A stretch of 64,000 nucleotides of DNA from Vescimonas fastidiosa. GTDB lineage: Bacteria > Bacillota > Clostridia > Oscillospirales > Oscillospiraceae. Under the pieces are notes generated by a model. The model searched no databases. It had not been told where the DNA came from and saw nothing but the letters and a program-made list of their open reading frames with translations. Both the position numbers and the translations under genes were made by a program. Positions 46,881-55,899 of the stretch are shown piece after piece (within the stretch, counting starts at the first letter, position 1; every line of letters starts with the position of its first letter). The DNA is taken from positions 186,001 to 250,000 of the forward strand of contig NZ_AP023416.1 in NCBI RefSeq assembly GCF_018326305.1, given 5' to 3'.

Positions 46881-48108
46881 CCCCATCGCGTTTGGCCATG
46901 CTGTTGGGTTTGATAAGCTGGGCGCGCTGCACAACGCATGGATACAGGATATGGTGCGCGGGAGTGAGGACAAAACCTTGCAGGCGCACCGTGGCAGCTA
47001 TAAAACAACATGCGTTTCGATTGCGCTGGCGGAGATCATCGTCCTTCTGCCGAATCTCAAAACGCTGTTTATGCGAAAAACGGATGCGGATGTGAAAGAG
47101 GTTGTGCGGCAGGTGCGGAATCTGCTGCTATCGCCATACATGGAGGCACTGTGCGAGAAGATCCACGGGAAACCGCTGATCCTGACAACAGTATCCGCGA
47201 CGGAGATTTCCACGAATCTGACAGCGGACAACAAGGGCACGAGCCAGCTTGTGGCGTGCGGCGTGAACGGGTCCTTGACCGGCAAGCATTTTGACCGCAT
47301 ATTTACGGACGATATTGTAAACGTACAGGACCGCATTTCCCGCGCAGAGCGGGATCATACAAAAACGATTTATCAGGAGTTGCAAAACATCCGCAATCGT
47401 GGCGGACGCATTTTCAATACCGGAACGCCCTGGCATAAGGAAGACGCATTTTCCATGATGCCGAATATCGAGAAGCACGATTGCTATTCAACCGGGCTGA
47501 TCTCCGGGAATGAGTTGCAAGCCATTAAATCGTCTATGACGTCATCCCTGTTTGCGGCAAACTACGAGCTACGGCATATTGCCAGTGACGATGTGATCTT
47601 TGACACGCCGCAAATGGGCGCGGAGCCTTGCCTTGCAGAGCAGGGCATTTGCCATATCGACGCGGCATACGGCGGCGATGACTACACGGCGTTTACGATC
47701 GCCCGGAAGAAGGGAACAACATATTACCTCTATGGGCGGCTTTGGCACAAGCATGTGGACGATTGCATGGATGAGATTATTCGGCTTCGGAAGTCCTTCA
47801 ATGCTGGGGAGATTTACTGCGAGACCAACGCTGACAAGGGCTATTTGGCAAAGGCTTTGCGTGCGAAGGGCGAACGGGCCGTTACCTATCACGAAAACAT
47901 GAACAAATTCCTTAAAATCACAAGCTATCTCAAGGCGGAATGGCGCAATGTGGTTTTTGTGGCCGGTACGGATGATGCGTATATCGACCAGATTTGCGAT
48001 TACAACGAGAATGTTGAGCATGATGACGCGCCGGACAGCGCGGCCAGCATCGTAAAGCGGCTGTGGAACAAACGCGACAGCTCTGATTATGTTTCCATTC
48101 TGAGATAA
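46843..48108 (+). CDS. terL: Terminase large subunit (TerL)
   Basis: 421 residues. The N-terminal ATPase has Walker A-like AHRGSYKTT near residue 50 and Walker B FDRIFTDDIV near 150. The C-terminal RNase-H nuclease begins HIDAAYGGDDYTAF near 275 and has CETNADKGYLA and the late EHDDAPDSAA acidic site. It packages phage DNA into procapsids. The ATPase/nuclease spacing is normal for the family. Confidence 0.94.
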   Translation: MTRIQAAELLIHNPIAFGHAVGFDKLGALHNAWIQDMVRGSEDKTLQAHRGSYKTTCVSIALAEIIVLLPNLKTLFMRKTDADVKEVVRQVRNLLLSPYMEALCEKIHGKPLILTTVSATEISTNLTADNKGTSQLVACGVNGSLTGKHFDRIFTDDIVNVQDRISRAERDHTKTIYQELQNIRNRGGRIFNTGTPWHKEDAFSMMPNIEKHDCYSTGLISGNELQAIKSSMTSSLFAANYELRHIASDDVIFDTPQMGAEPCLAEQGICHIDAAYGGDDYTAFTIARKKGTTYYLYGRLWHKHVDDCMDEIIRLRKSFNAGEIYCETNADKGYLAKALRAKGERAVTYHENMNKFLKITSYLKAEWRNVVFVAGTDDAYIDQICDYNENVEHDDAPDSAASIVKRLWNKRDSSDYVSILR

Positions 48109-48142
48109 GGGGTGAGCGGAGATTAAGACATATAATGACCTT

Positions 48143-49498
48143 GTGGCGGTGGGCGAGGACGAAAAGGCGCGGATGGAGTTTATCCGCAGCGCAATCAACG
48201 AGCACCGCGAATCCCACGCATATAAGACGGCGGCGGATGCTGAGGAATATTACAACGGCCTGAATCCGACCATAAATCGCTATGAAAAGATCATCTACGA
48301 TATGCAGGGGCGCAGCCACACGGATATGTGGACGGCAAACCATAAGCTGGCCAGCCGCTTTTTTGGCCTTGCGGTCGATCAGGAGGTTTCGTATCTGCTG
48401 GGAAACGGTGTGACCTTTGCGGAGAAAGAAACGCCGAAAAAGCTATGCCCAGACTTCGATCAGGAAGTCATGGACGCGGCGCGTGAGGCGAAAATCGCGG
48501 GCGTATCCTTCGGCTTCTGGGATCTGACGCATTTGCGCGTGTTCTCCCTGCTTGAGTTTGTCCCCCTATACGATGAGGAAGACGGCGCGATGAAAGCCGG
48601 TATCCGGTTCTGGCAAGTGGCGCCGGATAAGCCCTTGAGAGCGACGCTGTACGAGCTGGACGGCTTTACAGAGTATTTCCAGCCGAAGAACAAAGATATG
48701 AGCGTATTGCAGGGAAAGCGCAGCTACAAGCTCGTTATCCGCAAGGCCGAAGTTGGCGAAACCGAAATCTATGACGGAGGCAATTATCCGAGTTTCCCCA
48801 TCGTCCCGCTGAAAAACAATAAGCGGTGTCTATCCGAAATTGTCGGCAAGCGCAACACCATCGACGCGCTCGACCTTGCGTCCTCGAACATGGTCAACAA
48901 CGTGGATGAGGGCAATCTGATTTATTGGGTGCTGTCCAACTGCAACGGCATGGACGATCTGGACGATGCGAAATTCGTGGAGCGCTTGAAAACCACGCAC
49001 GTTGCCCACGCCAACGGCGACGACGGCGCGAAGGTGGAGAGCAAGACCATCGAGGCGCCGTATGAGGGCACGAGCAGCACCATTGATATGCTGAAAAAGA
49101 AGCTCTATGAAGATTTCCAGTGCTTTGATGCTGCGGCGGTATCCGCAGGGAACCAGACGGCAACGGCAATCAAGGCCAGTTATGTGCCGTTGGATTTGAA
49201 GACGGACAAGTTTGAATCCGAGGTCACGCGTTTTATCGTGGAAATCTTGCGTCTGGCAGGCATTGAAGATCAGCCGAGCTATACGCGCAATCAGATCATC
49301 AACAAGAGCGAGGAAACGCAGAACATTCTTCTGGGCGCGGCGTATTACGATGATGAATACATCACAAAGAAGCTGCTGACCATCAACGGCGACATTGACC
49401 AGTACGAGGACATGGCGAAGCGCAAAGCGGCAGAAGAGATTGACCGAAGCTTTGCGGAACCGGATGCGCCGGAGGTGAGCGGCGATGGCGAACAGTGA
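48143..49498 (+). CDS. Phage portal protein (SPP1 gp6-like)
   Basis: 451 residues. The segments EEYYNGLNPTINRYEKIIYD, HKLASRFFGLAVDQEVSYLL and VSAGNQTATAIKASYVPLDL, and a charged C-terminus, fit SPP1-type portals, the dodecameric DNA gate of the head. The annotated GTG has no ribosome site. An in-frame ATT at 48122 has AAGGGGTGAGCGGAG before it and would add seven residues (IKTYNDL), so the true start is probably there. Confidence 0.92.
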   Translation: MAVGEDEKARMEFIRSAINEHRESHAYKTAADAEEYYNGLNPTINRYEKIIYDMQGRSHTDMWTANHKLASRFFGLAVDQEVSYLLGNGVTFAEKETPKKLCPDFDQEVMDAAREAKIAGVSFGFWDLTHLRVFSLLEFVPLYDEEDGAMKAGIRFWQVAPDKPLRATLYELDGFTEYFQPKNKDMSVLQGKRSYKLVIRKAEVGETEIYDGGNYPSFPIVPLKNNKRCLSEIVGKRNTIDALDLASSNMVNNVDEGNLIYWVLSNCNGMDDLDDAKFVERLKTTHVAHANGDDGAKVESKTIEAPYEGTSSTIDMLKKKLYEDFQCFDAAAVSAGNQTATAIKASYVPLDLKTDKFESEVTRFIVEILRLAGIEDQPSYTRNQIINKSEETQNILLGAAYYDDEYITKKLLTINGDIDQYEDMAKRKAAEEIDRSFAEPDAPEVSGDGEQ

Positions 49499-51044
49499 CC
49501 TCGGCCACAAGCTGACCGATAAGGAGCTTGCGAAGCTGGAGCGGCGTATTGCAACGCTATACCGCGAGGCTGGGAAAGAGCTGCAAGCTACCATCGACGC
49601 ATATTTCGAGCAATTCAAAAAGCGCGACGAGGAAATGAAAGCGCTGATCGGCACCGTGCAGAACGGCAAAGAATGGACGGAGGCCGACTATAAGCAATGG
49701 CGGCTCAACCAGATCGGGCGCGGGGAACGCTATCAAGCCATGCGTGACAAAGTGGCGCACCGTGTAACAGATGCAAACGCCGTGGCGGTGTCCTACACCA
49801 ACGATGCTACGCCCGGTATTTACTCCCTCAACCGCAATTATGCGGCGTACACCATTGAGAGCGTGGCCGGGAATGTTGGCTTTGACCTATGGGACGAGCA
49901 GGCGGTAAAGCGGCTTATGGTAGAGCAGCCGGACTTAATGCCGTATTACCCGCCAAAGCGAGCATTAAAGCGTGGCATTGATCTTGCGTATGGCAAGAAA
50001 CAAATCACGGCAAGCGTGACAAGCTCCATCTTGCAGGGAAAGAGCATCAAGCACATGGCGGATGACCTGCAAAAGCGGATCACCACCATGAGCCGAGATT
50101 CCGCCATCCGCACTGCCCGTACAGCCGTGACCGGCGCGCAGAACGCCGGACGCATGGACAGCTACGCGGCGGCGGAGAAGATGGGGATAAAGCTCAAAAA
50201 AGAATGGTTGTCTACGCTGGACGCGCGTACACGCCACTCTCATGCCATGCTTGACGGCGAACAAGTGGCGCAGGACAAGAAATTTTCTAACGGTTGTCGC
50301 TTTCCCGGCGACCCACAAGGGCCACCGTGGGAGATATATAACTGCCGCTGTACGCTGATTGCCGCCGTGGATGGTGTAGATACATCAGACGGGCTGCGTA
50401 GGACACGCGACGGGCTTATATCTGACATGACATATGCGCAGTGGAAAGACTTTAAAACTGCGTCACATAGTAGTATAATAAGGGCAAATGATAGCTGGAA
50501 AGTTATAGCCGATCCAATTACACAAGCGACAATAGATAGCGTACCTGAAATAGTACCGCGGGGCTTTACCAAGGAAATGGCGGGCCGATTGCAAGAGGCA
50601 TATCAAGATATATTGACCAAGGCAATGGAGCAGGAAGACATTCGGACAGAAGTGGGTTCGGTATTCAACATGCGGATGGAAAGGATCTCGGAGGTCACGG
50701 TTGGTGAGCGCAATCATATTTGCTTGCTATCACCGAATGAGGCGTACATTTCGATCCATAGCCACCCGGATAGCCTGATATTCTCCGCAAAAGATTTGCA
50801 GATATTTGCCGCAAATTTGAATATGCAGATGATGTCAGTAGTGGGGAATGACGGAACGATTTACATCTTGCAACGCACGGATGATTACGACGGGTTCTTA
50901 TTTTTAAAAGACTTTTCGGAAGTGCAGACGAGATTAAAGCGGTTGGCAGAAGAAAACAAGCCGAATGAATATGTGGCGGAAATAGCAGGTTTTTTAGAGA
51001 GGAGCGAAGAATATGGCACACATTTTGACAGATACAGAATGTGA
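49485..51044 (+). CDS. MuF-type minor head protein with C-terminal JAMM-like domain
   Basis: 519 residues. A helical N-terminal region precedes the MuF domain near 205-300 (RTARTAVTGAQNAGRMDSYA; LDARTRHSHAMLDG; YNCRCTLIAAV), the usual phage head protein. An extra 200-residue extension carries a JAMM-type metal site: Glu389, then ISIHSHPDSLIFSAKD (His425, His427, Ser434, Asp437). JAMM proteins cleave isopeptide bonds or act as Zn-peptidases. MuF proteins with variable C-terminal effector domains are a known class of phage polymorphic toxins; a small acidic gene overlaps the 3' end, as an immunity gene would. Confidence 0.85.
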   Translation: MANSDLGHKLTDKELAKLERRIATLYREAGKELQATIDAYFEQFKKRDEEMKALIGTVQNGKEWTEADYKQWRLNQIGRGERYQAMRDKVAHRVTDANAVAVSYTNDATPGIYSLNRNYAAYTIESVAGNVGFDLWDEQAVKRLMVEQPDLMPYYPPKRALKRGIDLAYGKKQITASVTSSILQGKSIKHMADDLQKRITTMSRDSAIRTARTAVTGAQNAGRMDSYAAAEKMGIKLKKEWLSTLDARTRHSHAMLDGEQVAQDKKFSNGCRFPGDPQGPPWEIYNCRCTLIAAVDGVDTSDGLRRTRDGLISDMTYAQWKDFKTASHSSIIRANDSWKVIADPITQATIDSVPEIVPRGFTKEMAGRLQEAYQDILTKAMEQEDIRTEVGSVFNMRMERISEVTVGERNHICLLSPNEAYISIHSHPDSLIFSAKDLQIFAANLNMQMMSVVGNDGTIYILQRTDDYDGFLFLKDFSEVQTRLKRLAEENKPNEYVAEIAGFLERSEEYGTHFDRYRM

Positions 51045-51189
51045 GGAGCTATTGGAGTATTTAAAGCATCATGAACCATATGACGAAAGCGATCCCGCAA
51101 TGCATGACTTTGACGGTGAATGTGATAACGACCGCATGATGGCGACAATTGCCAAGAAAATACTGGAGACACAGAGTAGACAGGCGTAA
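51013..51189 (+). CDS. Small acidic protein overlapping the MuF gene end
   Basis: 58 residues, strongly acidic (ILTDTECEELLEYLKHHEPY, then DESDPAMHDFDGECDND), helical end. The ATG at 51013 has GAGAGGAGCG upstream and overlaps the MuF gene by 32 bases. It could neutralise or chaperone the MuF-JAMM extension; this is inferred from context only. Confidence 0.65.
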   Translation: MAHILTDTECEELLEYLKHHEPYDESDPAMHDFDGECDNDRMMATIAKKILETQSRQA

Positions 51190-51190
51190 T

Positions 51191-51589
51191 ATGAACATTG
51201 AGACCCACGACAACAGCAAAGAGATTTCTGCCGAGATTAAGGCAGCACTGCTGCGCGGGCTGGAAAAGATCGGTCTGGTGGCAGAGGGATATGCGAAAAA
51301 ACTGTGCCCCGTTGACACTGGCAATCTGAGGAACAGCATTACCCATGTGGTAGACGAGCAGGAACCGGCGGCAATCATCGGGACAGGCAACGAGTATGCT
51401 GCTTATGTTGAGCTTGGCACCGGCATTTACGCCGAGGGCGGCGGCGGACGGCCTACACCGTGGGTGTATCAGGACGCAAAGGGAAATTGGCATTACACGC
51501 GTGGCAACAAGGCACAGCCGTTTTTGAAACCTGCTGCGGCAGACCATGCCATCCAATACCGGAAGATATTGGAGGACGAACTGAAATAG
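51191..51589 (+). CDS. HK97 gp10-like head-tail connector protein
   Basis: 132 residues. LEKIGLVAEGYAKKLCPVDT followed by GNLRNSITHVVDE and AYVELGTGIYA is the gp10-family signature. It normally helps join head and tail. Here it lies before scaffold and capsid rather than among the connectors at 53.5-54.6 kb. A terminator follows directly. Confidence 0.82.
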   Translation: MNIETHDNSKEISAEIKAALLRGLEKIGLVAEGYAKKLCPVDTGNLRNSITHVVDEQEPAAIIGTGNEYAAYVELGTGIYAEGGGGRPTPWVYQDAKGNWHYTRGNKAQPFLKPAAADHAIQYRKILEDELK

Positions 51590-51629
51590 GAGCTAACTGC
51601 TTACAAATTGTATGCAGTTGGCTCTTTTT
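51590..51629 (+). terminator. Terminator inside the late operon
   Basis: An 11-bp stem GAGCTAACTGC/GCAGTTGGCTC (51590-51600 with 51614-51624) then TTTTTG. A second weak hairpin ACCGC/GCGGT with TTTTTAT follows near 51638-51661. Confidence 0.75.
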
Positions 51630-51709
51630 GTTAATTACCGCAAGGGACAGCGGTTTTTATAAAACTATCGTTTCCGAAGGAACGGAACCGAAGAAAAGGA
51701 GATAGTGTC

Positions 51710-52315
51710 ATGGCACTTACACGAAAACTTTTGAAGGGTATGGGACTTACCGATGAGCAGGTTGATACCATCATCGAGGCGCATACCGACACCGTGGACG
51801 GCTTGAAAGCTGATGTCAGCAAGTATAAGGCGGACGCGGAGAAGCTGCCCAGCGTCCAGAAGCAGTTGGACGATCTCAAGGCGGCAGGTGACAACGGCTA
51901 TCAGGAGAAGTACGAGAAAGAGCACAAGGCTTTTGAGGACTTCAAGGCCAATGTCACGGCAAAGGAGAGCAAGGCGGCAAAGGAAAAGGCCGTCCGCGCT
52001 TACTTTGAGAGCAAAAACATCACCGGCGCGAATCTCGACCTTGCTATGCGCGGCTGCGGCGAGGAAATGGCCGCATTGGAGCTAGACGGCGAGAAGATCA
52101 AGGACACCAAAAGCCTTGATGCGCTCGTAGACGGCACCTACAAGGGGCTTGTCTCCACCACGCAGACAAAGGGCGCAAATCCCGCCACTCCCCCGGCGAA
52201 TACCGGCGGAGGCGCAATGACTAAAGACCAGATTATGCAGATCAAGGACAGGTCGGAGCGCCGCGCGGCGATCGCTGCAAACATCAATCTTTTTGAAAAT
52301 AAGAACGGAGGCTAA
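51710..52315 (+). CDS. Capsid scaffolding protein (GP20-like)
   Basis: 201 residues, a mostly coiled-coil protein rich in K/E/D/A (ADVSKYKADAEKLPSVQKQL; EKEHKAFEDFKANVTAKESK), typical of SPP1-type scaffolds. A GGG-rich hinge separates a C-terminal capsid-binding helix (QIMQIKDRSERRAAIAANIN). It guides capsid assembly and then leaves. The gene sits immediately before the capsid gene. Confidence 0.88.
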   Translation: MALTRKLLKGMGLTDEQVDTIIEAHTDTVDGLKADVSKYKADAEKLPSVQKQLDDLKAAGDNGYQEKYEKEHKAFEDFKANVTAKESKAAKEKAVRAYFESKNITGANLDLAMRGCGEEMAALELDGEKIKDTKSLDALVDGTYKGLVSTTQTKGANPATPPANTGGGAMTKDQIMQIKDRSERRAAIAANINLFENKNGG

Positions 52316-52317
52316 TT

Positions 52318-53457
52318 ATGGCTGCTGAAACCAATCTGATCAAGAAAAATGACCTCGCCCGCGTGCGCGAGATCGAATTTACCGAAATGTTCGGGTACTC
52401 CATCAAGAAGCTGATGGAGGCTTTGGGTGTGACCCGTAAGATCGCCAAGCAGGCCGGTACTGTGCTCAAGAGCTACAAGGCGACCGGCACGCTCGAGAGC
52501 GGCGTTGTGGCCGAGGGTGACACCATCCCCCTTTCCCACTACAAGACCGAGGCTGTGAACTACAAGGAGATCACGATCAAGAAGTGGCGCAAGGCCACCT
52601 CTGCCGAGGCGATCACCGATCGCGGCTACGATCAGGCGGTGGAAACGACCACCGATGAAATGCTCAAGGACGTCCAGAAAGGCATCCGCAAGAGCTTCTT
52701 TGACTTCCTCTCGACCGGCACCGGCGCGGTGAGCGGTAAGAACTTCCAGACTGTTCTTGCGCAGGCGTGGGGCAATCTGCAGGTTCTTTTCGAGGACGAC
52801 GAGATTGGCGCGGTCTACTTCATGAATCCGCTGGACGTTGCGGATTACCTGTCTACGGCCAACATCACCGTGCAGACCGCTTTCGGCATGAGCTACGTCG
52901 AGAACTTCCTCGGCCTCGGCACGCTCATCATGAACGCCAGCGTCCCGAAGGGCAAGATTTACGCTACGGCGAAGGACAACATCGTCCTCTACTACATCCC
53001 CGTCAACGGTGCCGATCTGCAGGAGGTCTTCACCTTTACCACCGATGCGACCGGCTACATCGGCATCCATGAGGAGCCTGATTACACCAACATGACCGCA
53101 TCGGACACCGTCATTAACGGCATGGAGCTGTTTGCCGAGCGCATTGACGGCGTGGTCGTTGGTACCATCGACAACGGCACGCTCGGCTCTTTGACGGTCA
53201 CCTCTGCCGCAGGCTCCAAGAGCGGCGATACCAAGCTGACCGTGTCTCCGGCAAAGGCTGCTGCGGGCAACAAGTATAAGTACACGTCCGGCGCCTCTGC
53301 CGCGACCGTCGCTTACGGCGACAATGTCGCCGGTTGGAACGATTGGGACGGCAAGAGCGACCTGACCATTGCGACCGGACAGACCGTGACCGTGGTCGAG
53401 TGCGACGGCAACTACCACGCGCTCAAGAGCGGCAACGCGAGCGTGACCGCAAAGTGA
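52318..53457 (+). CDS. Major capsid protein with C-terminal Ig-like extension
   Basis: 379 residues. The first 280 carry the capsid core (TLESGVVAEGDTIPLSHYKT; KWRKATSAEAITDRGYDQAV; NPLDVADYLSTANITVQTAF), similar to phage coat proteins with an N-terminal arm and spine helix. The last 90 residues are beta-rich and repetitive (SLTVTSAAGSKSGDTKLTVS; GQTVTVVECDGNYHAL), like a decoration or Ig-like domain on the capsid surface. RBS GGAGGCTAATT. Confidence 0.9.
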   Translation: MAAETNLIKKNDLARVREIEFTEMFGYSIKKLMEALGVTRKIAKQAGTVLKSYKATGTLESGVVAEGDTIPLSHYKTEAVNYKEITIKKWRKATSAEAITDRGYDQAVETTTDEMLKDVQKGIRKSFFDFLSTGTGAVSGKNFQTVLAQAWGNLQVLFEDDEIGAVYFMNPLDVADYLSTANITVQTAFGMSYVENFLGLGTLIMNASVPKGKIYATAKDNIVLYYIPVNGADLQEVFTFTTDATGYIGIHEEPDYTNMTASDTVINGMELFAERIDGVVVGTIDNGTLGSLTVTSAAGSKSGDTKLTVSPAKAAAGNKYKYTSGASAATVAYGDNVAGWNDWDGKSDLTIATGQTVTVVECDGNYHALKSGNASVTAK

Positions 53458-53473
53458 TAAGGAGGGCAGCGTA

Positions 53474-53908
53474 ATGCTTGAACAGGTCTTGCGGCACTTG
53501 AACAACTGGTTCCTTGTGGAGATCCACGAGGGCACGTTCACCGTGGAGAATGGCAGCATTACGCTGCCCTTTCTCCTGACCAATCAATATTTCCGCATCT
53601 GCGGCTCCGTGTTCAACGATGGCCTGCACCAGTATCCGGCGGCTGACCTGACGGATGAAACGTTTACCGGGACGGTGTGGGTGCTGGCGGTGCCAAAGGC
53701 TGTGGTTGCGCTTGCCGAAGATATCGCCGCGTGGGAAGAAAAGAACGGGGAGGCCGTTTTAAGCCCGTACACGAGCGAAAGCTTCGGCGGGTACAGTTAC
53801 ACCAAGGCGAGCGGCGGAAATGCCGACACGAGCGCTGGGACGGGCTGGCAGGGCGCTTTTAAAGGCCGGTTAAATGACTGGCGCAAGCTCAAGGGGGTGG
53901 AACCGTGA
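53474..53908 (+). CDS. Head-tail connector protein
   Basis: 144 residues. RHLNNWFLVEIHEGTFTVEN, a central beta domain and a conserved C-terminal helix (AVVALAEDIAAWEEKNGEAV) are typical of the protein encoded just after capsid in SPP1/TP901-like phages. It probably forms the adaptor ring under the portal. Confidence 0.75.
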   Translation: MLEQVLRHLNNWFLVEIHEGTFTVENGSITLPFLLTNQYFRICGSVFNDGLHQYPAADLTDETFTGTVWVLAVPKAVVALAEDIAAWEEKNGEAVLSPYTSESFGGYSYTKASGGNADTSAGTGWQGAFKGRLNDWRKLKGVEP

Positions 53909-54264
53909 GTTTACTGGACGATTTTGCCCACAAGTGCATTTTGATGGAGAAAAAGCGCACGCCTGACGGCGCGGGCGGCTACATCACCGCGTGGGAAGAG
54001 GGAGCGGAGTTCCTCAATTACCAGTCTCTTGACACATCGATGGAGGCGCGAAAAGCGGAAAAGGAGGGTGTGACCTCGGTATATTCCGCACTTGTCAATC
54101 AGAGCGTCCCCATCGAGTATAACGATTATTTCCGCGATACGGAAACGGGGATTACCTATCGCGTGACCTCAAATCCCGAGGAAAAGGCCGCACCGAGGTC
54201 TGCGGGGTCGACCATCAAGGCACTGAAATTCTTTACTGCGGAGCGAAAGGAGCTGCCGAAATGA
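53905..54264 (+). CDS. Head closure / head-tail adaptor protein
   Basis: 119 residues, beta-rich (CILMEKKRTPDGAGGYITAW; VPIEYNDYFRDTETGITYRV) as in SPP1 gp16-like stoppers. It overlaps both neighbours by 4 bases. It closes the portal after packaging. Confidence 0.72.
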   Translation: MSLLDDFAHKCILMEKKRTPDGAGGYITAWEEGAEFLNYQSLDTSMEARKAEKEGVTSVYSALVNQSVPIEYNDYFRDTETGITYRVTSNPEEKAAPRSAGSTIKALKFFTAERKELPK

Positions 54265-54629
54265 CAAAGGACAAGGCGCTCCATGCGTGGTTCTCTCAAT
54301 TCCTCCCATCATACCCAACCTCCAACGTGCCAGATGACGCGGTTTTCCCGTGGCTGACCTATGAGCTTATCACAGGATCATGGGAGAGCGGCGAGATCCC
54401 GCTGACGGTCAACCTCTGGTATTACACCGAGAGCGAAGCGATGCCCAACGCAAAGGCACAAGAAATCAGCGACGCAATCGGCATGGGCGGCTGTATGGTC
54501 GCCTATGACGGCGGAGCAATGTGGATCAAGCGTGGATCCCCGTGGTGTCAGAACATCGCGGACGAAAGCGATAAAAACATCAAGCGAAGGTATCTCAATA
54601 TCACGGTGGAATACCTATCGCAAAACTGA
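54261..54629 (+). CDS. Tail terminator / tail completion protein
   Basis: 122 residues. FPWLTYELITGSWESGEIPL, LWYYTESEAMPNAKAQEISD and the final YLNITVEYLSQN match tail-terminator proteins that cap the tail tube and join it to the head. Order (adaptor, terminator, tube) supports it. Confidence 0.72.
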   Translation: MTKDKALHAWFSQFLPSYPTSNVPDDAVFPWLTYELITGSWESGEIPLTVNLWYYTESEAMPNAKAQEISDAIGMGGCMVAYDGGAMWIKRGSPWCQNIADESDKNIKRRYLNITVEYLSQN

Positions 54630-54644
54630 TGAAAGGAAGAAAAT

Positions 54645-55232
54645 ATGAAATTCACTAAAATTCCCTCCGATGCATTTCAGAAGCTCCAGATCAACGCCGG
54701 TATTCTGACTACCGATTTTACCCCCGCAACCGGCACCATCGGGGAATCGGGGCAGATTGGCGCGACGACCGGCGGCATTAGCTTTACCGCAACGCCCACC
54801 TATAAGGACTATGGAGAGGACATCGACAACTGCCCCAAGAATACCAAGGAGCTGAAAATGGTGGATAGCTGGGAAGCAAAAGCCAGCGGTACATTTGTAA
54901 ATGCAGATACTGCAATCGCCAAGAGCCTCTGCGGGGCGGCGGATATCGGTACGGCAGACGCCACCAAGATCACACCGAGAAACGATCTCAAGGATTCCGA
55001 CTTTGATGACCTTTGGATTGTGGGTGACTACTCCGATATGAACGGGGAAACAAATGGAGGCTTTATCGCCATCCATCTGCTGAATGCGCTTTCTACGGGT
55101 GGATTCCAAATGAAAACAGCTGACAAAGCGAAGGGGCAGTTCGCGTTTGAGTATACGGCCCACTACTCCATGAGCGCGCAGGACACTGTGCCATTTGAAA
55201 TCTACATCAAGGCCGGCACGGCGGAGGCGTAA
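54645..55232 (+). CDS. Major tail tube protein
   Basis: 195 residues. IPSDAFQKLQINAGILTTDF, TGGISFTATPTYKDYGEDID and the long beta strands with the final VPFEIYIKAGTAEA are typical of TP901-1/SPP1-like tail tube subunits. AAAGGAAG precedes the ATG. Confidence 0.88.
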   Translation: MKFTKIPSDAFQKLQINAGILTTDFTPATGTIGESGQIGATTGGISFTATPTYKDYGEDIDNCPKNTKELKMVDSWEAKASGTFVNADTAIAKSLCGAADIGTADATKITPRNDLKDSDFDDLWIVGDYSDMNGETNGGFIAIHLLNALSTGGFQMKTADKAKGQFAFEYTAHYSMSAQDTVPFEIYIKAGTAEA

Positions 55233-55236
55233 CACC

Positions 55237-55641
55237 ATGAAACTGTCAACAATTAAAGGGGAGCGAGTGTTTGATGTTATCGCAGACATTATCGATCCTA
55301 TTGCCAACATAGCCGCGGACAAAGAAGCCGCAGCGTTGTTTCAGCGTCAGAAGCTCCCGGATGGCGTAAATGCAAAGGACTTTGTGTTGGCAAGGGTTAA
55401 GAAATCTGCTCCGCTGCTTTTGCGTGGGCACAAGAAAGATCTAATCGCAATTTTGGCGGCTGTGGAAGGCGTGCCTGCAAAAAAATATGCCTCTGGGCTG
55501 ACGCTTGCCAAGTTGCTGGTTGATGTTACTGAGCTTATGACGGACGATGCCTTTACGGACCTTTTTACATCTGCGCAGACCGAGACGGCAGAAACGCCGT
55601 CCGGCTCTGTGCAGGAGAATATCGGGGAAGCCAAAGAGTAA
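55237..55641 (+). CDS. Tail assembly chaperone (gpG-like)
   Basis: 134 residues, helical (RVFDVIADIIDPIANIAADK; ILAAVEGVPAKKYASGLTLA) with an acidic end. It lies between tail tube and tape measure. An open -1 frame continues past its stop, the usual chaperone arrangement in which a fraction of ribosomes make a longer gpGT. GGAGGCGTAACACC precedes the ATG at 55237. Confidence 0.82.
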   Translation: MKLSTIKGERVFDVIADIIDPIANIAADKEAAALFQRQKLPDGVNAKDFVLARVKKSAPLLLRGHKKDLIAILAAVEGVPAKKYASGLTLAKLLVDVTELMTDDAFTDLFTSAQTETAETPSGSVQENIGEAKE

Positions 55642-55877
55642 AGCCATTTCTGTCATACTGTGTAGCGCGGTATAAGCAGGATGCAGAAGAAAAAGCATAT
55701 CGAATTTATTCTGCTGACCTGCTTAAAGCAATATGCGAGCGATGCGCGGGCGTTTCAATCGATAAGCGATATATTGAAATTATAGATGTGAGCAAAATAG
55801 ACAATCGCTCCTGTGAAGAAATCACCAGCGATATTGTCAATCGGTGCGGGTTACAAATTAAAAAAGCCGCCCCGTAA
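55642..55877 (+). CDS. Tail assembly chaperone frameshift extension (gpT-like)
   Basis: The -1 frame relative to the chaperone gene is open through its stop and runs to TAA at 55875-55877. It has no start of its own. It codes PFLSYCVARYKQDAEEKAYR then a helical domain with SIDKRYIEIIDV and ends QIKKAAP. No perfect slippery heptamer is evident; the GCC-AAA-GAG codons just before the stop are the best place for slippage. Confidence 0.65.
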
Positions 55878-55890
55878 AGGGGCGGCGGGC
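55860..55890 (-). terminator. Terminator of the PH-domain gene
   Basis: GCCGCCCC/GGGGCGGC stem (55866-55873 with 55879-55886), followed on the minus strand by TTTTTTAATTT. It overlaps the end of the chaperone extension on the other strand. Confidence 0.7.
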
Positions 55891-55899
55891 GAATATGCG

